From: Homarus americanus
Lineage: Eukaryota; Arthropoda; Malacostraca; Decapoda; Nephropidae
NCBI RefSeq assembly: GCF_018991925.1
Contig: NW_024737042.1
Coordinates: 20,460,795 to 20,524,794 of the forward strand
Direction: 5' to 3'
Length of the DNA: 64,000 bases
The notes beneath the pieces were generated by a model. The model was given only the letters and a program-made list of their open reading frames with translations. It was not told the DNA's origin and made no database searches. Below, piece after piece: positions 1 to 10,127 of the stretch. Made by a program: the position numbers and the translations under genes. Every line of letters begins with the position of its first letter. Position 1 is the first letter of the stretch.

Positions 1-1256
1 TTAGGAAATGGGCTGGGACTGCCAGTTTTGCCAAATTACCTCAGTGTGCGCAAACCTCATTACAAAATAAGAGTAGACTTAGGAGTGAGTTAGAACAAAG
101 TAAGTGTACATTGGGGGATGATACATATGTTCCTATGACGAGAGGCGAGTTATTATATGCAATTAAAAAGGGAAAGTCTACAGCACCCGGTGAAGATGGA
201 ATAACATATGAACTGTCTGGCTGGTATTAGAGAAGGGCCCCTGTTAGACTTGTTTAATATGTCTTATAATGGAGGTTGTATCCCTCTTACGTGGAAGAAA
301 ACAGTAATTGTACCAATACCAAAGGGCATTGGAGATATTCGGTCATTATCTTTGACATTTTGGTGATGATGGAAAGAATAGTATTAAACAGGTTGTGGTA
401 TAAAGTGGAAAATCTCTTGGCGCCCAATTTACGTGGATTTATGAAAGGGCGAAGTACTGTAGATTGTGTTGTTAAGTGTTTGGATAACTCTAAGGCTACT
501 TGCAGGACTTTTGTAGACTTAAAAGGGGCCTTTGATAGGGCAGATAAAGAAGTCATACATGAGGAGCTAATTAATTTAGGGGTTTCTGGGAAGTTGCCGA
601 AATGGATTGTGGATCACTTGAGGTGTACTTAGCCCCACTCCTTTTAACATATTGATGAACATAATGGCTCGCCACGAATTTCCTGGAGACACATAGGTTA
701 TAATATATGCTGATGATATACTTTTACAGTGTAAAGGTATGAGAAACATGCAAGAGGCTTTAGATGCATTGAGTACACTGTGTTGTAGAATAGGCCTTGT
801 AATTAACAATGAAAAAACAATAACAGGTCAGAAATTATGAACAAGGGGATTTATTTTTTAATGGATTAAAGCTAGAAAAAGTTGATGTTTACAAATACCT
901 TGGGAAGCACATTGTGTGTAAGTCCCACAGTAAAGGACTCGAGATGCAATATCTGGGGAATGCATGTAAAGGACGTTTAAGACCTTTTAGAGTTTTGGCA
1001 TGGAAGGGAAATGGCGCAGGTATTCCTATTTTAAGGATGGTTTATATCAGTACTATACGTTCAGTTATTGACTATGCAGCTCCCATCCTTATAATGTATA
1101 GTAAGAAAGTTATTCAAAAGCTGGAAGTGATTCAAAACGAGGCCATGAGAATTGTTTTAGGGTGTTAACGGAACACTAGAATTGAAAAAATGAGATGGAG
1201 TTAGATTTACCAATTATAGAAGATAGAGTAAAGGAACTTGCTGTAGCTGCTACTCA
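1..1256 (+). mobile_element. LINE-A, upstream part (RNase H-bearing non-LTR retrotransposon), cut by window start and by Harbinger-1
   Basis: This is coding-strand sequence of an I/Jockey-type LINE. It continues at 11057-12390 after the Harbinger-1 insertion. The reading frame meaning is continuous across the insertion: sequence ending near 1256 and resuming near 11057 aligns with one uninterrupted stretch of the related LINE-B (about 27.30-27.36 kb, ending in an I-R-R-G-D motif). The 5' end lies outside the window. Several frameshifts and stops show that it is dead. Confidence 0.85.
124..1168 (+). pseudogene. LINE-A reverse transcriptase pseudogene
   Basis: Broken reverse transcriptase read in several frames. 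Visible RT blocks in order are: the fingers region with a KGKSTAPGEDG-type motif (about 165-205); a FVDLKGAFDRADKE block (about 510-550), which is the palm motif with the first catalytic Asp; the catalytic YADD at 706-717; and thumb/connection sequence to 1168 (an ORF at 914-1168). Stops near 228 and 630 and a deletion just before the YADD disrupt it. The part between 556 and 706 is much shorter than in LINE-B, so a piece containing the usual PQG motif is missing. Confidence 0.85.
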
Positions 1257-1461
1257 AAAGGTACGTGTACACTGTAGATTAAAATCTAGCTAGACTTGGC
1301 TTTCTCTAGCGAGACTAATCTAAAGTGTGTGTACACTAAACCAAAATTTGCTCTCTCTAGAGCTTCGATAGAGTGGTGCTAGATTAAATCTAGCGAAATT
1401 GCTCTACCGTTTGTGTACACTGGAGTGTGTTTGACGAGGAAGTCTCAGTCAGACTTGAGAC

Positions 1462-1802
1462 TTGATGTGTGGTGAGATGTCACAATCAAGGCGCCTAGTT
1501 GCTGCAGCTGCGACATTAGTTATAATGAAGGATTTGAAGAAAAAGAAAAGAAAGAAAATTGTGTGGGTCAGAAAATGGATAGCCAGAAGAAATGAAGAGG
1601 CATCACATGCAAATCTGTTAAGAGAACTGCTTGATGAGGATGCAGTATCCTATAAGAACTTTCTACGTATGTGTCCTGAAGATTATGATTATTTTCTGGA
1701 AAAAGTGACCCCTAAAATTAAAAGACAAGATACTCATCTCAGAAAAGCAATCACCCCTTCAGAAAGGCTAACGCTTACACTTCGATTTCTAGCATCTGGT
1801 AA
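1462..1802 (+). pseudogene. Harbinger-1 transposase, exon 1 (N-terminal region)
   Basis: The ORF begins MMCGEMSQSRR and runs through a basic stretch (KDLKKKKRKK) into a segment typical of HARBI1-like nucleases: a WI-RR region, 'LLRELLDEDAVSYKNFLRM' and 'KVTPKIKRQDTHLRKAI'. It ends in LTLRFLASG, immediately followed by a consensus splice donor GTAAGT (about 1801). This N-terminal helical domain is normally involved in DNA binding. The exon itself is open, but downstream exons carry lesions, so I call it part of a pseudogene. Read-through past the donor gives a stop a few codons later. Confidence 0.75.
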
Positions 1803-1902
1803 GTACTATGAATGAATAAAACCCTTGAATATATTTGTAAATATATTACAAAGCATACATGTACATGAAAGGAAAAAAATATTTTAGTAAATAATGCCAA
1901 AC

Positions 1903-2013
1903 ATGAATTTATCAGACCTGTACATGTTCCGCATACCAGTAACAACTATTTCGAAAATAATCCCCGAGGTTTGTAAGGCACTATACGAAGTTCTGAAAGA
2001 AGATTATATTAAG
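1903..2013 (+). pseudogene. Harbinger-1 transposase, exon 2 (helix-turn-helix segment)
   Basis: Short open stretch whose translation contains FRIPVTTISKIIPEVCKALY and EVLKEDYIK, the characteristic HTH-like block of PIF/Harbinger transposases. It is followed at 2014 by a donor-like GTAAGA. A TTTTAG acceptor-like site lies upstream near 1886, but the frame from that acceptor does not join cleanly to exon 1, so the 5' edge is uncertain and the exon may be decayed. The same block occurs in Harbinger-2 at about 3185-3270. Confidence 0.65.
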
Positions 2014-2024
2014 GTAAGAAATAA

Positions 2025-2499
2025 TTATAAATCGGTAAAATAGCATTGCAACCCGATATTACTGTCATAACTTTGGGTAGTTGTTCCAAGGCCTACATTA
2101 GCGTCATAATTACTATGAGATTCAGGAGATGAACATGGGGGAATAGGGGTCGATGTAGATGTTGATGAATATTCGAGGTCTTCCTTTTCTCTTATTTCAG
2201 TGATAGCTTTCATAATGGTGCGTTTCAGTATTTTCCTATTTTCATCGGAACGTAATTAGCGTAATTCCGAAGCAACATAGTCTCCAAACATTGAGTAGTC
2301 ATCTTGTGGTTTATTTAATACATCGATTGCTTTTTTCAATGCAGCCTGTTCTTCCAAATGTTCATATTTTTTTCTTTTTACCACTACATTTCCTTTTGTC
2401 GTGTTCTATACCAGAAGTAGATCGTGTGACAAAATCCTGACATTGCTCTGAAGGTTGTGCGAACTCTTCGTTAACTACGTTTTGTGAGAAAGACAGATC
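2025..2499 (-). pseudogene. Harbinger-1 second protein (MADF/BESS type), C-terminal exon
   Basis: On the minus strand, a TTTTTCAG-type acceptor sits just upstream of 2499. The sequence then reads through DDYSMFGDYVASELR and KILKRTIMKAITEIREKEDL, which resembles the BESS-like C-terminal region of the MADF/Myb-like partner protein encoded by Harbinger elements, and ends in a Ser/Thr/Pro-rich tail. There is at least one frameshift (about 2395) and one stop after ELR. The N-terminal MADF exon lies at 4790-5096 on the same strand, so this exon sits within an intron of the plus-strand transposase. Confidence 0.7.
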
Positions 2500-2665
2500 C
2501 TGAAAAACAGAACGATAAAATATTGTACAAAACTATATGACAATTAATGGTTAATTAATTAAGTTCCTTAAGATTAATTTGAAATCTAATGCTTTTAAAA
2601 ACCGCAATTCCTAAACTAAAAGCAAATACAGGTGACTCCCTCGTATCCGGCACCTATGGGACTTA

Positions 2666-3459
2666 AGCCCCGTCCACACGATCGAGCAGTGCCCGGCGGG
2701 CTTTGCCCGTTTACCTGGCAAAGCCTGTGTGTTGTTGTACACACGGGGGTGGTTGGCAGCAGTCATAGTCGGGCGTCTGTAGCTAGTAGGTGGTCGCCAG
2801 TGGCGGGTGCAGTACGATCACCATGGTGTGTGGCAGGAATAATCGCCGGACAGTTAAGACGAAGAGCATAGCGTTGTGTACTATAATAATTGCTGCTATG
2901 TGCAAAAAGAAGAACCAAATGCAGAAAAGAGAATGGTGCAAAGAGTGGTTAGGTCGAAGAAAAGTATTGGGAAGTCATACCACGATTTTACGTGAACTGC
3001 AAGATGGACATGAGCAAGACTTCACCAATTACACGAGAATGGACCCCAACACCTTTTACAAACTTCTAGCGAAAGTGGAACCATATATAAAAAAACAGGA
3101 TACCAATATATGAGGGAGAGTATAGAGGCAACGCTCATATATCTTTCAACTAGGTGGACCTACACGTCACTTCAGTATAGAACGAGGATATCAAAACAAA
3201 GTTTGTCTCGCATAATACCTGCAACTTGTCAAGCCATGTATGAAGTACTCAAGGAAGATTACTTGCAGGGTCCCAGGGTCAACTTCGTTTGTCTGGCAGA
3301 GTCGTCTCTCCATATCCTGCAGCAAACCACCAGGCAGGCCGACCATGATTTCACTCAACGACGGATGCGGGCAATCCGCTGGTTTGCCCGCCAATTTTGC
3401 CCGATAACCGGCATTTAGCTCGTGCCGGCCGAGCACTGCTCGATCGTGTGGACGGGCCT
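2666..3459 (+). mobile_element. Harbinger-2, 794-bp internally deleted Harbinger nested in Harbinger-1
   Basis: Perfectly bounded by TTA target duplications (2663-2665 and 3460-3462). Terminal inverted repeats of about 30 bp begin AGCCCCGTCCACACGATCG on the left, and AGGCCCGTCCACACGATCG read inward from the right end. GC-rich subterminal repeats (CCCGGC/GCCGGC, GGTTTGCCCG) follow. The element keeps only the 5' part of a transposase and lacks the DDE catalytic region, so it is a deletion derivative needing a transposase in trans. It lies inside the second transposase intron of Harbinger-1. Confidence 0.9.
2880..3268 (+). pseudogene. Harbinger-2 transposase N-terminal remnant
   Basis: Frame one (about 2880-3112) gives a basic start, then ILRELQDGHEQDFTNYTRM and KVEPYIKKQDTN. 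After a frameshift at about 3110 it continues ATLIYLSTRWTYTSLQYRTR and SKQSLSRIIPATCQAMYEV. These are the same blocks as exons 1 and 2 of the Harbinger-1 transposase but fused without an intron and clearly diverged, so the two elements belong to different families of the same superfamily. No DDE domain follows. Confidence 0.8.
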
Positions 3460-3851
3460 TTAAGGCCATGTCGGATATCTGAAAATTCCCGTGAAATGAG
3501 AGGTGTACATACATTACACTCCCTCGCTTATGGCAGTACTTTTTTCTGAATGAAAGTTGCCAAACCAGAATCCTTGTAAAATCCTCTTTCAAAAGAGTAT
3601 AAACACCTATGAAAACAGAGAATCTATAAAGATTTTACTGCCTCAGTTGATGTGCAATGTTACAAATAGTACAATATTAATACCCCAATAAAAGAGAAAA
3701 TTATTAAAAGATTCAAAGTAGAAATTGATTCCTTGAATATTTTAATAATTATCTTTGAATACCGGATACGAGGAAGTATACTGTAACAATATTTTTTTCT
3801 GATTCACATCCAGGATAATATTTGCAAACACGTAATGTTTTTGTTTTTGCA

Positions 3852-4683
3852 GATTCCGAGTTCGAATGAAGAATTGAACAAAGTGGCCCAAGATTTTGAA
3901 TTGAAATAGCAGTTTCCTAATTGCATAGGAGCACTCGATGGCAAACATGTCGTCATGAAACAGCTACAAAACAGAGGAAGAGTATACTTCAATTACAAGG
4001 GTACCAACAGCATTGTGCTATTGGCATTGGCTGATGCAAATTATGAATCCATATGCATTGATGTCGGTTGCAATGGGCGAATATCTGACGGAGGAGTATT
4101 TGCAAATTGCTCATTATCAACAGCTTTAGAGGACAATCTTTTGAATATACCAATTGGACGACGGCTAGAGTGTACGGAAAACGATGACCCTGTACCATTC
4201 GTTATTGCTGCTGACGATGCATTTGCATTGAAATCATACCTCATGAAACCGTTTCCTTTCACAAATCAACCTGCTCCAAATCGCATTTATAACCACAGAT
4301 TATCCAGAGCACGCCGAGTAGTGGAAAACGCATGTGGATTGATTTCTGCCCGGTTCTGCATCATAAGACCGCCGATGGAGGTGGCCCCAGAAAGAGTGAA
4401 GCAAATTGTATTCTGCATATGTGCTCTACACAATTTTCTACTCTCTTGAAATAATTCAGCCCGTGTTTATGCTTCCCCTGGAACGTTCGATACGGAAGAT
4501 GATGGAATTTGTACTGCAGGAAGTTGGAGACAAGATAGTTTGCCTGCCAGCACTTTGCATGCCTTGCAACGTTCAGTTACTACTAAAAATTCTACTAGGA
4601 TGGCTAAAGATATGCGTGATCAGTTTAAACAGTATTTCATGACAGAAAAGGGTGAGGTTCCATGGCAATATAAACATTTTTGA
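3852..4683 (+). pseudogene. Harbinger-1 transposase DDE (DDE_Tnp_4) exon
   Basis: Begins after a good polypyrimidine-CAG acceptor (about 3851). Catalytic blocks of the HARBI1/DDE_Tnp_4 fold are visible: NCIGALDGKHV with the first Asp; DVGCNGRISDGGVF with the second; and RVVENACGLISARF with the catalytic Glu; then KQIVFCICALHNFL. A stop (TAG, 3907-3909) interrupts the sequence just before the first catalytic block, and a frameshift near 4440 separates the C-terminal tail (DDGICTAGSW to YKHF, ending about 4682). The 3463-3850 stretch before it is intron with no other feature that I see. Confidence 0.85.
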
Positions 4684-4789
4684 ATAAATAGGCTGTATGT
4701 GAAATATAAGTAAGTGTTTTTGGTCGTACTTTTGATATGTATGATTAAAATATATGTTCATATGATTACAAAATATGGTATATTTTACT

Positions 4790-5096
4790 GACCACATTCG
4801 CACTGGTGCTTCCTTGTTGATCATTACATCCAATTATGAAGTGGAGAGCGTCGAAGAACTCCCATGTACTTTTCAAAATCACATCATCAGTCCCGATGCC
4901 TCTTCTCTTCTGTTTTAAGTGGCAATGCAAATTGTGCCACTTTCGTGTGATTTCTGATTCTGGAATATTAATATCTCTGCTATTTCTTTTATAGCATTTG
5001 CCTTCTTTTCTTTATTGCGGTACTCCATCAACGACACATTCCACAGTTCTGGGAACCTTTCATATTGTTGTATTAATAACATTGTCTTATCACTAT
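4790..5096 (-). pseudogene. Harbinger-1 MADF-domain protein, N-terminal exon
   Basis: The minus-strand translation reads LLIQQYERFPELWNVSLMEY, KEKKANAIKEIAE, then TRKWHNLHCHLKQKRRG and TWEFFDALHF, a MADF (Myb/SANT-like) DNA-binding domain. It is the second protein of Harbinger elements, thought to help the transposase reach the nucleus and bind DNA. A one-base frameshift lies near 4965. The gypsy insertion at 5097 cuts the gene near its start; the upstream codons resume at about 10789-10830, where a stop is also seen. Confidence 0.75.
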
Positions 5097-5753
5097 TGTT
5101 ACGAGTTGGGGATTTAGAATATAGTTAAAAGTCTACCCAGATCCCAACAGGCAACAACAATAAAAAAACTTAAACAAACAAAGACAATCTGACTATAAAA
5201 GGGTAGACAAAGGATGAGAGTTTTTGTTGTGTATAATAAAGTACCATAAATTCCTTAACAAAATATTCAGCTTTCTATAATTTACCCTTAACCATACTTA
5301 ACCTAAACATACACAACATTGGCTTAACAGTATATACATATTTATACAACATACAACAATTTGAAGCAAGTGGAGGTGGGGAGGCAATATAGGATAACAA
5401 ATACTTAAGTGCGGAGCTGAGATGTCTGACGAGTAAGGCTGAGTATTGAAGAAGATGGTAGGTAGTCACTGTGCCGTAGGTTTCCAGGATAGGTGATCCT
5501 AGTGTGGTCACTTCCCAGAGTGAACTGAACTCTCCTCGATCTGGAGCTGATGAGGAAGACTTGGAGGAGGTGACGCAACAACCAGGATATGGAGAAGGGA
5601 AACCCCGGAGTGGTGACTAAGACTAGTCATACTCGGGTTTCGTCCCTAGATGGCGTTGCTCGTGGTGCTGGGTAGGTAGATCATGACAATAGATGGCGTG
5701 GTTCGTAGTGCTGGGTAGGTAGATCATGACAATTGATGGCGTGGTTCGTAACA
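5097..5753 (-). repeat. LTR of Gmr1-1 (3' LTR in coding orientation)
   Basis: Starts TGTTACGAGTTGGGG and ends GGTTCGTAACA, giving TG...CA ends with a 7-bp inverted TGTTACG/CGTAACA. The same sequence recurs at 8962, 10128, 40958 and 46981. A TATA-like CTATAAAAGGG at about 5192 lies on the strand opposite to gag-pol. Confidence 0.95.
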
Positions 5754-5770
5754 CACCCCCCCTCCAAAGA
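5754..5770 (-). promoter_or_regulatory. Polypurine tract of Gmr1-1
   Basis: Read on the minus strand this is a G-rich purine run (CTTTGGAGGGGGGG) ending immediately beside the LTR, the standard position of the plus-strand DNA primer. The same tract occurs at 41568-41583 in Gmr1-2. Confidence 0.8.
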
Positions 5771-5799
5771 CCTCCGTAGCGCGGGCGCGAAGGAGGTGA

Positions 5800-7720
5800 T
5801 CACCTGGTGCGTCTGGAGAGTAGCTGCTGCATTTCCACTGGAGCTCGGGATAAGGAGTCCGCAATCAGGTTGTCCACCCCCTTTATGTGCCGGACTTGTA
5901 GATTATAGGGCTGGGTGAGGAGAGCCCAGCGGAGGATTCGCTGATTGGAGGTCTTGTTGGTTTGGATGAACGTGAGCGAGTTATGGTCGGTGAAGACTAG
6001 GGTTGCTTGTGGGCGAGATTGGAGGTAACATTCAAACTTCTTTATTGCCAACACCAGAGCCAGGGCCTCCTTCTCTATGGTCGAGTAGTTTGTCTGATGT
6101 TTTATCAACTTGGCGGAGTAGTATGCCACAGGGTGAAGGACATCAGTGGTCGGGTCGGGTTGTAGGAGCACAGCCCCCACTCCGACACGGCTAACGTCGA
6201 TTTGCAGATGGAAGGGCAAGGTGTAGTCAGGGGGGTGGACTACAGGCTTGGAGGCAATGAAGGCTTTGAGGCGGTGGAAAGACTGGTCGCACCTCTGGTT
6301 CCAGATGTAAGGGACCGCAGAACTGGTACGGTCTGTGAGGGGTCCGGCCACGCTGGAGAAGTTACTGCAGAACCGGTGGTAGTAGCCGCACATCCCCAGG
6401 AAGCGCATGAGTTCCTTCCTCGTCCTTGGAGTTGGGAAGGACAAGATGGCTTTAACGCTTGCGTCCTTGGGTCTCACCATACCATGCCCAACGATATGTC
6501 CCAGGTAAGTCACGGAGGCCCGGCCAAAAGCAGATTTAACCAGGTTTATGGTGAATCCAGTCTCTTGCAGTCGTGCGAACAGTATCTCCAAACGCACCAG
6601 ATGTTCGTCCCAGCCGTCCGACACTACCACCAGGTCATCCAGGTAGGCGAACGTCCCATCTAGGTCCTGAATTAGGTAATTGATTGCCCTCTGGAATGTG
6701 GCCGGAGCATTAGAAAAGCCAAACGCCTTAACCAAATATTGAAAAAGACCAAATGGAGTTATAAATGCTGAGATTATTTTTGCCCTATCCGTGAGTCCCA
6801 CTTGATAATATCCTTTCAACATGTCCACCGTAGTAATAAATTTTGCACAGCCTATGCTGTCTGTTATGTCTTCAATCAAAGGTAAAGGGTAGGAGTCTGA
6901 GACAGTGACCTGGTTCGCTTTACGATAATCGGTACAGAAACGAAAACTGCTATCGGGTTTTGGAATGAGAAGGCAAGGTGAAGCCCAGGGGGAGGTACTA
7001 GGTTCAGCTAAGTTATGTTTTAACAAAAAATCTACCTCCTTTTTCATAAACTCTCTTTTTTGTGGATTTAGCCGATATGTTGATTGTCTAATGGGTTGTA
7101 CATCATCTGAGATTAGCTTAATATCATGTTTAAGTATATTGCAAAACCCTGGGAGGTCTGACTTGACTTTAGGAAATGTTGATAATAACTTAGTGAGATC
7201 TTTTGCTCGAGATGGATTCAGAACAGAAAAATACTCATCCAAGTTGTTGAGTATGTGACTGTTAGCAGGGTTTTCTTTAGGTAGAGGGAAGTCTAAATTC
7301 TCCAATAGGTCCATGTCATCTGTCTCCGTCTCCGGCCCTGACAAAGCCGTATGCAATACAGGTAGGCTTATAGCCTCTGGGATGTCTTCCTCTGACTGCC
7401 TGGAATGGTAAAGTTTCATGAGATTAATGTGAACAAGTTGTGAATCTTTTCTGCGATCAGGAGTATGGACTATATAGTTGAGGGGAGATAGTTTATTAGT
7501 ATTGATTTGAAAGTTTTGATGGAACCGTTCCAAGCAACCTTGGGATTGTGGGTGGTAAGCGGAAGATGTACAATGGTCCACACTGAGGTCTTTCATCACC
7601 TGTTTGAAAAGATTGCTCGTACAATTGGTGCCCTGATCGAATTGGATCTCTTTAGGAATGCCCACTGAAGTGAAAAGGTGCAAAAGAGGTTTGATTACAT
7701 TTTTGAATTGATGCTTTTAA
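5800..7720 (-). pseudogene. Gmr1-1 pol: integrase C-terminal part, reverse transcriptase, RNase H
   Basis: An open frame of 627 codons (5800-7683). Order from the N-terminus: the integrase core's DQGTN and HPQSQGCLERFHQ (second Asp and Glu of DD35E); then after a deletion, linker sequence ending in the HINLMKLYH block; then an RT with SPWASPCLLIPKPDSSFRF, a YYQVGL block, FAYLDD (YLDD at 6634-6645) and FLGMCGYYHRF; then RNase H with FHLQIDVS, EKEALALVLAIKKFE and FTDHNSLTF. Integrase preceding RT is the reverse of ordinary Ty3/gypsy order and like Gmr1 elements. Relative to Gmr1-2, about 400 bp between the integrase Glu and the linker is deleted (near 7500), and the first integrase Asp is on the inverted block. 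Confidence 0.9.
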
Positions 7721-8957
7721 CCCTGCTAATGCTTCTTCCCTTCTTCCCGAATTTGATGAATCCGATATGGACGAGTCATTTAGGACTTTTGAGAAAATAG
7801 CCGGAAAGAATGAGTGGCCTAAGGACCAGTGGGTGTCGGTGTTAGTTCCTAAATTATGTGGTAAGGCTCGTAGAGTTTATAACCGTTTAGACCAGACTGA
7901 TGACTATGACAACGTAAAAAAGAATATCCTCACCTCTTATGCTATCACGCCAGATAGATACCGGCAGAAGTTTCGTAAACTAACCAAAACATTTTCACAC
8001 ACTTTTGTTGAGTTTGCTCAAGAAAAGCTTAGGTTTTTCAAGAAGTGGTTAGAGACTACAGAGACCTCCACATTTCAGGATTTGTTAAACTTGGTAGTCC
8101 TGGAGGAGTGGAAGAGCAAAATACCATTTCACATCTTGAAGCATGTGGAGGAGCGTGGAGAGGTTAATTTAGGGCGTGCGGCTGAGCTGGCTAATGCGTA
8201 CGCCTTACTGGTGGAGTCACTGGGCAGTAGGGAACGTGGTACTTTCCGGCATGTTAGGTCCTCCTCTGATGATAACCTTGGGGACGTGAGTGGTAGGTCG
8301 AAAGGTCCCACACCTACCCCCCCCCCACCTGATGCAACCAAGTTTTATTGTTCTTACTGTAAAAAACCAGGCCATACGATCCAGTCTTGTAAACACCCAA
8401 AGTGTCGAACTTCTAAAAGTAGTTCCCTGGATCCCAAATTCAAACCAATAGCAACCACCAATGTGGAAAGGCCCCATCAGGATCTCTTCACTTCATTCAC
8501 CTATGAGGGAAAAATTTCAATCATAGAGGGGTCTCGTTCTTTCCCTATTCGTATACTACGTGATACGGGCGCAGCACAATCTATCCTCCTGTTTAACGTC
8601 ATTCCTGATATATATACGGCATTTACTAATGAGAGTGTTCTAATTTCAGATCTCTCATCCCATTCTTCCTATCCCTTGGCTAAAGTGCACCTCCAATGTC
8701 CCTTGATTACTGGGGAAGTGCAAGTAGCCATTAGGAAAGATCCAATGCCTGTGAGCGGCATTCATTTATTATTGGGTAATGACTTGATAGGAGATCTAGT
8801 GGTTCCCAACATAAAGACAGTCGACTCTCCCTTACCTGTCAACTCCACCACTGACCTTGAAGAAACTACTCCTCACCTTTTCCCATCTTGTGCTGTCACC
8901 CGGTCACAGAGTGTGCGAAATGGGCCCTCTTCATCTAAAACCACCTCCAATATCTTC
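7721..8957 (+). pseudogene. Gmr1-1 gag-protease block, inverted relative to the rest of the element
   Basis: Reads plus strand from FNPANASSLLPEFDESDMD through a capsid-like region (KNEWPKDQWVSVLVPKL, a RYRQKFRKL block) to a CX2CX4HX4C zinc knuckle (CSYCKKPGHTIQSC, about 8350-8392) and a retropepsin with RILRDTGAAQS (catalytic DTG about 8563). The frame is open to 8957, where a solo LTR inserts. The gag start and its coiled coil, present in Gmr1-2 at 45762-46298, are missing. The left junction (about 7713-7721) shows microhomology GCTTTTAA shared by the integrase and gag sequences that are joined head to head. Confidence 0.9.
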
Positions 8958-8961
8958 CTAC

Positions 8962-9525
8962 TGTTAAGAGTTGGGGATTTAGAATATAGTTAAAAGTCTA
9001 CCCAGATCCCAACAGGCAACAAAAAACAAAAAAAAAACAAAGACAATCGGACTATAAAAGGGTAGACAAAGTATGCGAGTTTTTGATGGGTATAATAAAG
9101 TACCATAAATTCCTTAACAAAATATTCAGCTTTCTATAATTTACCCTTAACCATACTTAACCTAAACATTAACAGTATATACATATTTATACAACATACA
9201 ATAATTTGAAGCAAGGTGGAGATGGGGAGGCAATATAAGATAACAAATACTCAAGTGCGGAGCTGAGATGGCTGACGAGTAAGGCTGACGAGTGAACTGA
9301 CCTCTTCTGGAACTCGAGCTGACAAAGAAGACTTGGAGGAGGTGACGCAACAACCAGGATATGGAGAAGGGAAACCCCGGAGTGCTAACTAAGACGAGTC
9401 ATACTCGTGTTTCGTCCCTAGATGGCGTTGCTCATGGTGCTGTGTAGGTAGATCAGGACAATAGATGGCGTGGTTCGTAATGCTGGGTAGGTAGATCATG
9501 ATAATTGGTGGCGGGGTTCGTAACA
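8962..9525. repeat. Solo LTR of the same gypsy family inserted into the gag-pol block
   Basis: TGTTAAGAGTTGGGG to GGTTCGTAACA, flanked by exact CTAC duplications (8958-8961 and 9526-9529). The uninterrupted target can be read in Gmr1-2 (minus strand near 44505), where a single CTAC is present. At 564 bp it is shorter than the 657-bp LTRs and carries several deletions relative to them. It probably arose by LTR-LTR recombination of a full insertion. Confidence 0.92.
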
Positions 9526-9529
9526 CTAC

Positions 9530-10090
9530 CCACAGAAGATCTGTACAATAAGACCATTAGTAAGGATGAGCTCATTAAAGCCTAACAATCTGATCCATCT
9601 TTGAATAAACTTCATCATGCAGCAGTTGAGGGTAAAGATTTTAACACCCTTCCATGTTTTTATTATCAGGAAGGGGTTTTGATAAGGGCCTATAGACCCC
9701 CTGAACTTACCCATCTAGACACGTGGTCTGAAATACATCAAGTGGTAATTCCCTCCACAGCCAGACCAGCATTAATTGCCCTTGCCCATGATGGTATTTC
9801 AGGACATTTGGGAATCCTGAAAACATATAAAAAGCTCCTCCAACACTATTACTGGCCTGGAGTTAGGAAGGATGTGTCAAAGTACCTAAAATCTTGTCAT
9901 ATTTGTCAAATGGTAGGAAAACCAAATGAAAGTATACCAGCAGCTCCCATTAAGCCCATCCCAGTATTTTCTACACCATTTGAAAAGATTGTTGTGGATT
10001 GTGTGGGCCCATTACCAAAGACTAAGAAGGGAAATCAATTCCTGCTCACAGTTATGGATACCAGTGCACGTTATCCTGAGGCTTTTCCCC
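9530..10090 (+). pseudogene. Gmr1-1 integrase N-terminal part, inverted block continued
   Basis: Continues the gag-protease frame after the solo LTR: ELIKA, a stop (about 9583), then SDPSLNKLHHAAVEGKD. Next comes the integrase zinc-binding region with HDGISGH and CHICQ (H-H-C-C) and the start of the core with VVDCVGPLP, giving the first catalytic Asp. It ends abruptly at the PEAFP codons (10074-10088). That is the point where the minus-strand integrase at 7720 resumes in the intact copy, confirming one element split by inversion. Confidence 0.88.
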
Positions 10091-10091
10091 A

Positions 10092-10125
10092 AAGATTGCA
10101 GGTTCGAGTCCTGTCACAGTCGCCA
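10092..10125 (-). other. tRNA-Arg 3'-end-like sequence containing the primer binding site of Gmr1-1
   Basis: On the plus strand this reads AAGATTGCAGG, TTCGAGTCC, then TGTCACAGTCGCCA. That is a T-arm, acceptor strand and CCA of an arginine tRNA of the type seen in arthropods (recognised from memory). It is two bases from the LTR. Normally only the terminal ~18 nt form the primer site, as in Gmr1-2 (46961-46978). Here the match extends about 34 nt to the tRNA anticodon-arm side and then joins integrase sequence directly. Confidence 0.75.
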
Positions 10126-10127
10126 TT

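Noticed and set aside
5733..7258. Plus-strand ORFs across the left half of Gmr1-1, for example 6202-6663 (153 codons)
   Set aside because: Antisense shadows of the minus-strand RT/RNase H; the same shadow appears at 42014-42328.
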